A DNA stretch of 10,645 bases from an uncultured Actinomycetes bacterium (GCA_903928615.1 CAIYRJ010000343.1:1-10645); one strand, 5' to 3'. Positions 1-6,852 are shown, counted from the first letter of the stretch. Numbers and translations: made by a program. The notes: generated by a model from the letters alone, not told the origin.

Positions 1-983
1 ACCACCCAGGCGAGCACGTCCACCAGGTCGGCCTCGAGCATGGCCCCGGCCACCGTGGGACCGCCCTCCACCAGCACCGACTGCACCTCGCGGCGCCCAA
101 GTGCGTCCATTGCCTGCGCCAGGAAGCCCGCGCCGTGATCGGCCTCGGTCACGTCCACGTCGGCGCCCGCGGCGCGCAGGGCATCCACGCGCCCCGCATC
201 GGCGGAAGAGCCGGCGACGACGAGCACGGGGGCCTCGTGGAGGCTCGAGAGCAGGGCGCAGTCGAGCGCCAGGCGCGCGTGAGGGTCGAGCACCACCCGC
301 AGGGCCGCGCGGCCGTCGGGCACCTCGACATCGCGCGCAGTGAGCATGGGGTCGTCGGCCACCGCCGTGCCGATGCCCACGGCCACGGCGTCGCTCTCGG
401 CCCGCCAGCGGTGCACCAGCGTCCGGGCCTCCGGGCCGGAGATCCACCGCGTGTTGCCGGTGCGGGTTGCCACGCGGCCGTCCAACGACGCGGCCATCTT
501 CAGCAGCACCTCGGGGCGCCCGGTTGATGCCCAGGTGAGGAATGCCGACGCGGCCTCGCGGGCCCGAACGGCATCGTCGCCATCGGCAACGGCCACCTCG
601 ATGCCGGCATCCTGCAGCACCCGCACCCCCTGGCCACGGGTGCGCTCGAGCGGATCGAGGGCGCCCACCACCACGCGCGCGATGCCCGCGTCGATGATCG
701 CCTGCGTGCACGGCCCGGTGCGGCCGGTGTGGCTGCAGGGCTCGAGCGTGCACACCAGGGTGGCGCCGCGTGTCGCCTCACCCGCCGCGGCGATGGCCAC
801 CGGCTCCGCGTGCGCGAGGCCGGGGCCCGCGTGCCAGCCCTCCCCCACCGCCTGATCGCCCTGCAGGATCACCGCGCCCACCGCGGGGTTCGGGCTCACG
901 TGACCGCGACCGCGCTCCGCCAGCTCGCAGGCGCGGATGAGATGAGTGCGCTCGCTCGCGCTGGGGCGCCCGGGGGGGCTCAC
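1..983 (-). CDS. ribD: Bifunctional riboflavin biosynthesis deaminase/reductase RibD, 3' end beyond window
   Basis: RibD deaminates diaminohydroxyphosphoribosylaminopyrimidine and then reduces the ribose chain with NADPH, in the cytosol. About 327 residues are visible; the family is usually about 360, so only the C-terminal tail is missing. The N-terminal deaminase domain shows SPNPAVGAV (about 30-38), the zinc and catalytic HAE (H58, E60) and PCSHTGRTGPC with C83 and C92. The reductase domain starts near residue 150 with LLKMAASLDGRVAT, then TRWISGPEA and VGIGTAVADDPMLTAR. LVEGGPTVAGAML lies close to the edge. The start is GTG at 983, whose GTGA overlaps the rpe stop, which suggests translational coupling. 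I see no strong ribosome site within 12 nt, which fits coupling. Both active sites look intact. RibD is certain; the exact start is slightly less so. Confidence 0.95.
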   Translation of the reverse strand, partial: MSPPGRPSASERTHLIRACELAERGRGHVSPNPAVGAVILQGDQAVGEGWHAGPGLAHAEPVAIAAAGEATRGATLVCTLEPCSHTGRTGPCTQAIIDAGIARVVVGALDPLERTRGQGVRVLQDAGIEVAVADGDDAVRAREAASAFLTWASTGRPEVLLKMAASLDGRVATRTGNTRWISGPEARTLVHRWRAESDAVAVGIGTAVADDPMLTARDVEVPDGRAALRVVLDPHARLALDCALLSSLHEAPVLVVAGSSADAGRVDALRAAGADVDVTEADHGAGFLAQAMDALGRREVQSVLVEGGPTVAGAMLEADLVDVLAWV

Positions 984-1654
984 GCCGATGCGACCCGCTC
1001 CGCCAGGTCGGCGTAGGAGGCCACGGGGTCAGCGGCCCCGAAGATCGCCGATGCCGACACCAGCAGATCGGCGCCGAAGGCCCGGGCGTCCGCGATGTTC
1101 GCCGGCCCGATGCCGCCATCCACCTGCACGGCCACGCGCGGGGGCAGCAGGTCGCGCAGCGCGCCGAGCCGCCCGAGGGTCTCGGGGATGAACGACTGGC
1201 CGCTGAAGCCGGGGTTCACGCCCATGCAGTTGACGTAGTCGAGCCGCTCCACGAGCGGCAGCACCATCTCCACCGGGGTGCCCGGATTGATTGCCAGGCC
1301 GGCGAGGCACCCGGCCTCGCGGATCTCCGACAGGAGCTGGTGCGGGTGCGGATCGGCCTCCACGTGCACGCTGATCATGTCGGCGTGAGGGGCGTACCAG
1401 CCGATGGCCTCGCGGGGGCCCTCCACCATGAGGTGCACGTCCACCAGTCCACCGCGCGGGCGGGCCAGCGCGGCGACGCCGCGGGTGGTCTCGGTGCCGA
1501 GCATGAGGTTGGGGACGAACCGGCCGTCCATGACGTCCACGTGGAACACGCGGGCGCCGGCGTCGAGGAGCGCGGACACCTGCTCGCCGAGCCGCAGTGG
1601 GTCTGCGGACATCAGCGAGGGGCACACCGCGGGAGTGGCGGGCATCTCGGGCAT
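980..1654 (-). CDS. rpe: Ribulose-phosphate 3-epimerase
   Basis: Rpe interconverts D-ribulose 5-phosphate and D-xylulose 5-phosphate in the pentose phosphate pathway. The 224 residues fit a full TIM-barrel epimerase. Visible motifs in order are PSLMSAD (12-18), HVDVMDGRFVPN with metal ligand H38 and catalytic D40, DVHLMV with H74, GLAINPGTP (119-127), MGVNPGFSGQSF (144-155) and QVDGGIG with catalytic D179. The phosphate-binding loop reads VSASAIFG where VAGSAIFG is more usual. Start ATG 1654 lies 10 nt after the rsmB stop and has no purine-rich ribosome site; a second ATG three codons in is possible. Its product pool, ribulose 5-phosphate, is also a riboflavin precursor, which may explain why ribD follows with a 4-bp overlap. 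The identification is secure. Confidence 0.97.
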   Translation of the reverse strand: MPEMPATPAVCPSLMSADPLRLGEQVSALLDAGARVFHVDVMDGRFVPNLMLGTETTRGVAALARPRGGLVDVHLMVEGPREAIGWYAPHADMISVHVEADPHPHQLLSEIREAGCLAGLAINPGTPVEMVLPLVERLDYVNCMGVNPGFSGQSFIPETLGRLGALRDLLPPRVAVQVDGGIGPANIADARAFGADLLVSASAIFGAADPVASYADLAERVASA

Positions 1655-1661
1655 CGGCGGC

Positions 1662-1667
1662 AGGTTA
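1662..1667 (-). promoter_or_regulatory. rpe: TAACCT −10-like box overlapping the rsmB stop, before rpe
   Basis: TAACCT contains the rsmB stop codon TAA and is followed by seven nt and then ATG 1654. rpe has no clear ribosome site, so a leaderless transcript is conceivable. A weak −35 candidate, TTCGTA, lies 18 nt upstream. Chance occurrence is quite possible. Confidence 0.25.
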
Positions 1668-3014
1668 TCGGCCCCGCAGCCTGGCTACGAAGAAGCCGTC
1701 CGTGCCGTGCACGTGCGGCAGCAGGCGAAGCGTGCCCGGAAGATCGGGCGACGCCATGCCAGGGAACTCCCCGGAGAGGTCGTCCACAACGGCTCCCGAG
1801 GCCCGCACGACGTCCTCATCCTCGGCCCGGAGCAGGCTGCAGGTGGAATAGACCACCCGACCGCCGGGGCGCACGAGCTCGAGCGCGCGCGCCAGCAGGC
1901 CCTGCTGGATCTCCACGAGCGGCGGCAGGGCCTCCTCGCGCCGCCGCCACCGGGCATCGGGCCGCGAGGCCAGCACCCCGGTGCCCGTGCACGGGGCATC
2001 CACCAGCACGGCGTCGAACGGCCCACCGGGGATATCCACCTCGCGCCCGTCACCGTCGATCACGGTCATCGGGGCCCCCATACGCTCGGCGGTCTCGCGC
2101 AGCGCGCGGGCACGGGCCGGGTGCAGCTCCACGGCCACGATCTCGGCCTTTCCCTCCGCCAGCGCGGCGAGTTGCGTCGCCTTGGCCCCCGGGGCGGCGC
2201 AGAGGTCGAGCGCGCGCTCGCCCGCCCGTGGCATCAGCGCCCGGGCGGGGATCATCGATGCCCGGCTCTGGGCCATCACGCGCCCCTCCGCCCACGCCGA
2301 CGAATGCTCGAGGGCGAACGGCTGATCCAGCACCATGGCCTCGGGGATCATCGGATCGGGCCGCCACGGGGGCAGCTCCTCCTCCACCTGCTCGCGCGGC
2401 CCGCGCAGGGTGTTCCATCGCACGGCCGACTCGGGCGCCACGTTGGCCGCCGCCATCACCGCCTCGGCGTCGTCGGGCCCCAGGGACTCCACGAGCCCGT
2501 GGGCGATCCAGTCGGGGAATGAGTGCCGCAGCGCGATGTCGGACGGGTCGATGCCGGCGATGCGCTGCGGCCCCTCCGCGGCGATGCGCCGCAGGATGGC
2601 GTTCACGATGCCCGCGCGGGCGGATCCCTTGCCACGGGGCCCGGGCAGCGACCGGGCCAGCGTGGCCGCCTCGTTCACGGCCGCGAAGTCCGGCGTGCCG
2701 TCGGACGAGATGATCTCGTAGGCACCGAGGCGCAGTACGTCGCGCACCTCGGGCTCGATGCGATCGGGCTTCTCGGCCACGCCGTCGATGAGCCAGTCGA
2801 GCAGGCGGCGCATCTGCACGGCCCCGTATGCCAGGCGCTGCGCCTGCTGGCGGTCGCGCGGGTCCACCCGCGCGCGGGCGCACTCGGCCGTGAGGGCGCG
2901 GTCGGCGTAGGCGCCCTCGTCCACGCGGCGCAGCACGCCGAGCGCGATGCGCCGGGCGGGCGATGCCTGCGCGCGCTGCTCGCGCGGGTTACGAGGACGT
3001 GAGCGCGAGCTCAC
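1665..3014 (-). CDS. rsmB: 16S rRNA (cytosine-C5)-methyltransferase RsmB
   Basis: RsmB (Sun/Fmu) uses S-adenosylmethionine to make 5-methylcytosine at C967 (E. coli numbering) of 16S rRNA. The 449 residues match the family. A basic leader is followed by a NusB-like RNA-binding domain (about 18-147). The Rossmann methyltransferase domain carries motif I DLCAAPGAKATQLA (269-282, starting LDLC), motif IV VDAPCTGTG with C342, and motif VI VYSTCS with the catalytic C392. The C-terminus HGTDGFFVARL is typical. Motif I has alanine where APGGK is usual. Start GTG 3014 lies 26 bp inside fmt and is supported by GAGGGGG seven nt upstream, so it is probably translated together with fmt. The nearby metK supplies its methyl donor. 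Function is secure from motif content. Confidence 0.96.
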   Translation of the reverse strand: MSSRSRPRNPREQRAQASPARRIALGVLRRVDEGAYADRALTAECARARVDPRDRQQAQRLAYGAVQMRRLLDWLIDGVAEKPDRIEPEVRDVLRLGAYEIISSDGTPDFAAVNEAATLARSLPGPRGKGSARAGIVNAILRRIAAEGPQRIAGIDPSDIALRHSFPDWIAHGLVESLGPDDAEAVMAAANVAPESAVRWNTLRGPREQVEEELPPWRPDPMIPEAMVLDQPFALEHSSAWAEGRVMAQSRASMIPARALMPRAGERALDLCAAPGAKATQLAALAEGKAEIVAVELHPARARALRETAERMGAPMTVIDGDGREVDIPGGPFDAVLVDAPCTGTGVLASRPDARWRRREEALPPLVEIQQGLLARALELVRPGGRVVYSTCSLLRAEDEDVVRASGAVVDDLSGEFPGMASPDLPGTLRLLPHVHGTDGFFVARLRGR

Positions 3015-3900
3015 CGCGATACCCCCTCAGGAAGGCGTCGGCGTGCATGCGGGCCTTGCCCGGGGGCTGGAGCTCCACGATCTCCAGGCCGCCGGACGCC
3101 GTGCCCAGCACGAGGCGCCCGGAATCGCGCACGAGCCCGGGTACGGCCGCGGCATTGGTGGGCTTCACGTTCCAGATCTTGAACTGCTGGCCGTCGATGC
3201 CGAGCGTGGCCCCGATGTGCGGCGACAGCGCGCGCACCTGGTTGCGGATCTCCACGGCGGTGCGCGACGGGCTGATCGGCCGGTCGTCGTCGGTGATCTT
3301 GGGCGCGAGCGACCACCCATCATCGGGCTGCGGTGTGCTCTCGAGGCTGCCCGCCTCGATGGCGTCGAGCGCCCGCACCACGGCCGGGCCCGAGGCGTCG
3401 GCCATCTTCATCAGCAGCGAACCGGCGTCGTCATCGCGGGCCAGCGGCACGGGGACGGCCTCGATGATCGGCCCGGTGTCCAGGCCGGCGTCCATGAGCA
3501 TGATCGTGGTGCCGGTCTCCTCCACCCCATCCATCAACTGGCGCTCCACCGGCGCCGCGCCGCGATAGAGCGGCAGCAGCGAGTAGTGGACGTTCACGCA
3601 CGGCCAGCCGCCCAGCACGTCGTCCTTGAGGATCTGCCCGAAGGCCGCCACCACCAGGGCGCCGGCGCCGGCATCGCGCATGACGGCGAGCGACTCGGGG
3701 GCGTTGATCGACGCGGGCTTGAGCGTGGGGATGCCCGCGGCATCGGCCGCCTCGCCCACGGGCGTGGGCACCGGGGTGCGCCCACGGCCGCGGGGCCGGT
3801 CCTCGCGCGTGATCACCAGCACCACCTCGTGGGGTGAATCGATGAGCGCCTGCAGCACGGGCACGGCGGGCGCGGGGCTTCCCGCGAACATGACCCTCAT
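2989..3900 (-). CDS. fmt: Methionyl-tRNA(fMet) formyltransferase
   Basis: Fmt transfers a formyl group from 10-formyltetrahydrofolate to initiator methionyl-tRNA. The 303 residues are close to the family norm. The N-terminal formyltransferase domain begins MRVMFAGSPAPAVPVL and has a basic loop RPRGRGRTPVPTPV (35-48) equivalent to the tRNA-contacting loop. The catalytic triad is visible as N103 and H105 in NVHYSLLPLYRGAAP, and D141 in MDAGLDTG. A C-terminal oligonucleotide-binding domain occupies about 205-303, including QQFKIWNVKPT. Start ATG 3900 gives the conserved N-terminus; the ribosome site is weak. It lies 12 nt after the def stop, so formylation and deformylation enzymes are neighbours, as in many bacteria. 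Its 3' end overlaps the start of rsmB. Confidence 0.97.
   Translation of the reverse strand: MRVMFAGSPAPAVPVLQALIDSPHEVVLVITREDRPRGRGRTPVPTPVGEAADAAGIPTLKPASINAPESLAVMRDAGAGALVVAAFGQILKDDVLGGWPCVNVHYSLLPLYRGAAPVERQLMDGVEETGTTIMLMDAGLDTGPIIEAVPVPLARDDDAGSLLMKMADASGPAVVRALDAIEAGSLESTPQPDDGWSLAPKITDDDRPISPSRTAVEIRNQVRALSPHIGATLGIDGQQFKIWNVKPTNAAAVPGLVRDSGRLVLGTASGGLEIVELQPPGKARMHADAFLRGYRGELALTSS
3022..3028 (-). promoter_or_regulatory. rsmB: rsmB ribosome binding site GAGGGGG inside fmt
   Basis: GAGGGGG lies within the fmt coding sequence, seven nt before GTG 3014. It decides the rsmB start in favour of the GTG that overlaps fmt by 26 bp. Confidence 0.6.
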
Positions 3901-3912
3901 GGGCGTGGCTGC

Positions 3913-4464
3913 CTAGGCGCTCGGGAGCAGCGACTCGCGCAGCTCGGCGAGAGCGGCCCGGCGGTCCTCGGGCGTGGCGCGATCGAGGATGAGGATGCCG
4001 TCGAGGTGATCGATCTCGTGCTGCACCACGCGGGCGGCGAAGCCCTCGAGATCGGCCTCGAACTCGGTGCCGTTGAGGTCCTGCGCCTTGATGCGGATCT
4101 GCACCGCGCGGGGCACGTCAACGTTGACCTCGCCGATCGAGAGGCACCCCTCGATGGCGATCTCCTCCTCGTCACTGCGCGCGATGATCTCCGGGTTCAC
4201 CAGCGCGTGAGCAGGCTCCTCCTCGTAGGGCTGCACCACGATGAGCCGGCGCAGGCGCCCGAGCTGGGGGGCGGCCAGGCCAACCCCGCGGCCATCAGCC
4301 ATGAGCCGCACCATCTCGTGTGCCTCGGCCACCAGCGCCTCGTCGAACACCTCCACGCGGTCTGCAGGCGTGCGCAACACGGGGTCGCCGTACTGGCGGA
4401 TGAATTCGAGCGCGGCGAGGCGCGCGGCCTCGCGCTCGGGGTCCTCGAAGGAGCGACGCGACAT
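3913..4464 (-). CDS. def: Peptide deformylase
   Basis: Def is a metalloenzyme that removes the formyl group from the N-terminal methionine of new proteins. The 183 residues carry all three family motifs: GVGLAAPQLG (60-69), EGCLS with metal ligand C107, and QHEIDHLDG with H149, catalytic E150 and H153. The body begins at QYGDPVLR (24-31), so there is an N-terminal extension of about 20 mostly charged residues (SRRSFEDPEREAARL), a feature I associate with some actinobacterial deformylases. ATG 4464 is chosen because the frame upstream loses any protein character. No ribosome site precedes it, but TACCCT lies six nt upstream (separate entry). The fmt start follows 12 nt after its stop. Identity and activity look intact. 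Confidence 0.96.
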   Translation of the reverse strand: MSRRSFEDPEREAARLAALEFIRQYGDPVLRTPADRVEVFDEALVAEAHEMVRLMADGRGVGLAAPQLGRLRRLIVVQPYEEEPAHALVNPEIIARSDEEEIAIEGCLSIGEVNVDVPRAVQIRIKAQDLNGTEFEADLEGFAARVVQHEIDHLDGILILDRATPEDRRAALAELRESLLPSA

Positions 4465-4470
4465 GCCGTC

Positions 4471-4476
4471 AGGGTA
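4471..4476 (-). promoter_or_regulatory. def: TACCCT −10 box placed for leaderless def transcript
   Basis: TACCCT (4476-4471) is followed by six nt and then ATG 4464, so transcription would begin at or next to the start codon. def has no Shine-Dalgarno sequence, which agrees with leaderless translation, common in actinobacteria. No recognisable −35 box is present. Confidence 0.35.
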
Positions 4477-4481
4477 CCACC

Positions 4482-4496
4482 GCCCCCGACCGGGGC
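4482..4496. repeat. GC hairpin between kinase and def
   Basis: GCCCC (4482-4486) and GGGGC (4492-4496) pair around a five-base loop in the 43-nt gap after the kinase stop. It may mark the end of the kinase transcript, but there is no T-run, so intrinsic termination is unproven. Confidence 0.25.
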
Positions 4497-4507
4497 CGTG
4501 CGTCCCG

Positions 4508-5962
4508 TCAGCCTCCGCGGGGCGCGAGCAGGGTTGCCGGCCGCGTGGCGGAAAGGGCGTCTGCGTAGCGCGCCGGGGCGCCGTTCGTGCCCCGGAACAC
4601 CAGCACGCGATCCGGTGCGCCGGCGCGGGCGCCCGGCACCTGCGCGATGGCCCAGGTGTCGCCCAGCTGCAGGAAGTCACCCGGCGCGCGGGCCACCGCG
4701 ACCGTGCCATCGCCCTCGAGGCCCACCTCAACCACGTCGAGGCCGCGGTCCTCGAGCGCCGCGACGGTGGCCGCGGCCACGCCCGCCGCCGTGCGACCCG
4801 TCCCGGGGCTCACCGCGAAGGCGCTGGCGTCGTCGAGCGACGTCGCGGCCACCCGATCGGCAGGTGTCGCACCCGGCACCGCGCCGCGCGGCGCCTCGCT
4901 TCCCGCCACCTCGCCGTCGGCGGTGGGGATCGTCGGCAGCGGCGGTCGTGCCGGTGCCTGCGCCGCCTCGGAAGCGGCCGAGCTCATCAGTGCGTAGCCA
5001 CCCACCGCCCCGCCGACCACGAGCACCGACGCCGCGGCCAGGGCCAGCAGCCCCGCTCCGCGCCGGGAGCCGTCACGGCGCGATGCACCCCGCGGGGTCG
5101 ACGGCACGCCGGTGTACGGCATGGTGGCGTCCGGGCGCGGCAGCGCGGCCTCGAGGGAATCAACCAGGGCCGTGGCCGTGCGGGGACGCTCGCGCGGATC
5201 CTTCGAGAGGCCCGCCTGCAACGCCCGCTCGGCGCGGCGCGGAAGGTCGGGGCGCAGCGACCGCGCGCGGGGTGGCGTGCGCTCGAGGTGGGCGAAGAGC
5301 ACCGTGCCCACCTCGCCATCCGGGAACGGCCGGCGGCCGGTGACGCACTCGAATGCCATGCAGGCGAACGCATAGAGGTCGGCGGAGGGCCTGGCACGCC
5401 CGCCGGCGATGACCTCCGGCGCCATGTAGGCCGCGGTGCCGATCATCTGGCCCGGCACCGTCGTGGTGTTGCCCACGGCACGGGCCACCCCGAAGTCGGC
5501 CAGCCACACGTGCCCGTCGGGCTCGAGCAGCACGTTCTCGGGCTTCACGTCGCGGTGCAGGCGCCCCTCGGCATGGGCGGCGTCGAGCGCCGATGCCACC
5601 TGGCGCAGGATCGCCAGCGCCTCGTCGTCATGCAGCGGGCCGTACGCCAGGCGGTCGGCAAGGGTGCCACCGCGCGCGAGGTGCATGACGATCCAGCCCG
5701 TGTCGTCCGACTCACCGGCGTCGAGCACCGGGATCACATTGGGGTGCTCGAGCGCCATGAGCGCCTCGCACTCGCGGCGGAAGCGCACCCGGAAGGCCGG
5801 GTCGTCCCACACATGCGGGTGAAACACCTTGATGGCCGCCTCGCGCCCCAGCGACACGTGCACGGCGCGATGGACGGTGGCCTGGCCGCCGCGGGCGATG
5901 GGCTCGCCGACGGCCCAGCGGCCGGCGACGGTGCCCTGTGTCGCGCCCGCGCCGGCCGTGAT
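4508..5962 (-). CDS. Membrane-anchored Ser/Thr protein kinase (non-canonical ATC start proposed)
   Basis: A eukaryote-like (Hanks-type) Ser/Thr kinase. Numbered from the proposed ATC start at 5962, the glycine-rich loop ARGGQATVHRA is at 23-33, the ATP lysine is K45 in EAAIK, and E64 is the probable helix-C glutamate. The catalytic loop is HRDVKPEN (D138, N143), the magnesium motif is DFG (D156), and a Thr-rich activation loop runs into MAPE. A basic and proline-rich linker (about 275-301) leads to one transmembrane helix (about 303-325). After it come a Pro/Ala-rich stalk and about 110 extracytoplasmic residues that I do not recognise; they are not PASTA repeats. No ATG, GTG or TTG precedes the glycine loop in frame. 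The first GTG (5863) would delete the loop, so I prefer ATC 5962, five nt after AAGAGG. About 484 residues in total. Kinase activity is likely; ligand and targets are unknown. Confidence 0.88.
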   Translation of the reverse strand: MTAGAGATQGTVAGRWAVGEPIARGGQATVHRAVHVSLGREAAIKVFHPHVWDDPAFRVRFRRECEALMALEHPNVIPVLDAGESDDTGWIVMHLARGGTLADRLAYGPLHDDEALAILRQVASALDAAHAEGRLHRDVKPENVLLEPDGHVWLADFGVARAVGNTTTVPGQMIGTAAYMAPEVIAGGRARPSADLYAFACMAFECVTGRRPFPDGEVGTVLFAHLERTPPRARSLRPDLPRRAERALQAGLSKDPRERPRTATALVDSLEAALPRPDATMPYTGVPSTPRGASRRDGSRRGAGLLALAAASVLVVGGAVGGYALMSSAASEAAQAPARPPLPTIPTADGEVAGSEAPRGAVPGATPADRVAATSLDDASAFAVSPGTGRTAAGVAAATVAALEDRGLDVVEVGLEGDGTVAVARAPGDFLQLGDTWAIAQVPGARAGAPDRVLVFRGTNGAPARYADALSATRPATLLAPRGG

Positions 5963-5964
5963 GG

Positions 5965-6786
5965 CTACCTCTTCCTCGGGAGCAGGCGGCGCGCCTCGGC
6001 CAGCGAGCCCGACGCGGCGGCCTCCCAGTCGGCGTCCGACCCGATTGCCACCTCGCCCCGGCCCTCGAGGGCCAGGCGCGCGGAGCCGCCGGTGATGATG
6101 AGCTCGGCCTTGGTGTCGCCGGTGCGCGGGAAGATCGCCGTGGCGCCGTCAGGTGCCTGGTCGATGCGCGGGGCTGGCGAGAGATCGTTGAGGCCGAAGA
6201 ACGCCGCGGTGACGGCCTCGCGCGCCTCGAGCGGCACGGTGGGCACGATGTCCTCGAGCCGGTAGAGCTCGGCCACGTTCGGCGTGAGGAAGTACTCGGC
6301 CTGCTGCAGCACGGCGAGGTCCACGCCCTCGGCCTTGCCGCGCTCCGGGCGCTCCTGCACCCAGTCGCGCACGCGCAGCCACGAGCAGTAGCGCGTCTCG
6401 GCGCCCGAGGCGGCGACGGCATCCATGTAGGGGCCCGGCTTGCGGTCGGCGGTGATGCCCATCACGATGACCCGACCGTAGTCCGCGAAGGCACCCGCGG
6501 CGAGCTTCAGGCGGTCTGCGATGTCGCCCTGGAACGTCAGCGACGTCTGCACGACGAGCGCCCAGGCCTTGTCGCGGTCCTGCACCACGATGTCGACGAC
6601 GTCGTCGCCGGCGGGCGCGAACTCGCGCACGATCGCGGTGTCGACGTTCTCGATGTCCTCATCGAGGAACTCCCGCATCAGCGCCGTGCGGTGATCGGGG
6701 CCGCAGAGGGCCAGCACGGACGCCAGGACATGGGTCCACTGGGCGCGGGGCTCGGACTGGGACGCGAAGATTCGCGGGGCAGGCAT
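5965..6786 (-). CDS. Uncharacterised protein, possible degenerate PD-(D/E)XK nuclease fold
   Basis: I do not recognise a named family with certainty. The 273-residue protein is soluble, with no signal peptide or membrane segment. Residues about 15-110 have the layout of a PD-(D/E)XK nuclease core. A helix (WTHVLASVLALC) precedes a short acidic stretch, then VVDIVVQD with D65, then a strand ALVVQTSLTF, then a helix with RLKLAAGAF. In active enzymes the second strand ends in E-x-K; here it reads Q80-T81-S82, so cleavage activity is doubtful. A predicted helix-rich middle contains LQQAEYFLTPNVAELYRLED (160-179). The C-terminus has GGSARLALEGRGEVAIG, possibly a small beta domain. Start ATG 6786 has GAGG eight nt upstream. 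Its stop lies two nt before the proposed kinase start, so the two are probably co-translated. The gene is real on coding character; the fold is inferred by eye. Confidence 0.8.
   Translation of the reverse strand: MPAPRIFASQSEPRAQWTHVLASVLALCGPDHRTALMREFLDEDIENVDTAIVREFAPAGDDVVDIVVQDRDKAWALVVQTSLTFQGDIADRLKLAAGAFADYGRVIVMGITADRKPGPYMDAVAASGAETRYCSWLRVRDWVQERPERGKAEGVDLAVLQQAEYFLTPNVAELYRLEDIVPTVPLEAREAVTAAFFGLNDLSPAPRIDQAPDGATAIFPRTGDTKAELIITGGSARLALEGRGEVAIGSDADWEAAASGSLAEARRLLPRKR
5968..5976 (-). promoter_or_regulatory. Ribosome binding site AGGAAGAGG before the kinase
   Basis: AGGAAGAGG forms the last codons of the upstream gene and ends five nt before ATC 5962. This is the reason for proposing ATC as the kinase start: the spacing and strength are right and no standard start codon is available in frame. 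Confidence 0.5.
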
Positions 6787-6822
6787 CGGACGGACCTCGG
6801 GTCGGGATTTCGGGCCGGGGGC

Positions 6823-6852
6823 AGGCTAGCGGGATCGGACCCGCCTTTTCAG
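6823..6852 (-). promoter_or_regulatory. Possible promoter for the unknown-protein/kinase pair
   Basis: CTGAAA (6852-6847, four of six matches to TTGACA, overlapping the priA stop) and TAGCCT (6828-6823) are separated by 18 nt. The predicted start of transcription is about 30 nt before ATG 6786, which also has a GAGG ribosome site. This would let the two non-backbone genes be expressed apart from priA. Confidence 0.4.
6829..6844. repeat. Inverted repeat GCGGG-N6-CCCGC inside the promoter spacer
   Basis: Arms GCGGG (6829-6833) and CCCGC (6840-6844) are perfect and sit exactly between the proposed −35 and −10 boxes. This position suits a repressor operator. It could also be a weak hairpin after priA, but no T-run follows it. 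Short GC arms can arise by chance. Confidence 0.35.

Noticed and set aside
1340..2713. Plus-strand open frame of 457 codons
   Set aside because: Antisense to rpe and rsmB, with low-complexity Arg/Pro/Ala content. Not a gene.
5960..5990. Programmed −1 frameshift fusing the unknown protein to the kinase
   Set aside because: The kinase frame is open into the upstream gene, so a fusion is formally possible, but there is no slippery heptamer, and the ribosome site before ATC 5962 explains the junction more simply.
4241..6265. Plus-strand open frame of 674 codons
   Set aside because: It runs antisense across def, the kinase and the unknown gene, is dominated by Arg, Ala, Gly and His, and has no recognisable domain. 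It is a GC-rich shadow.
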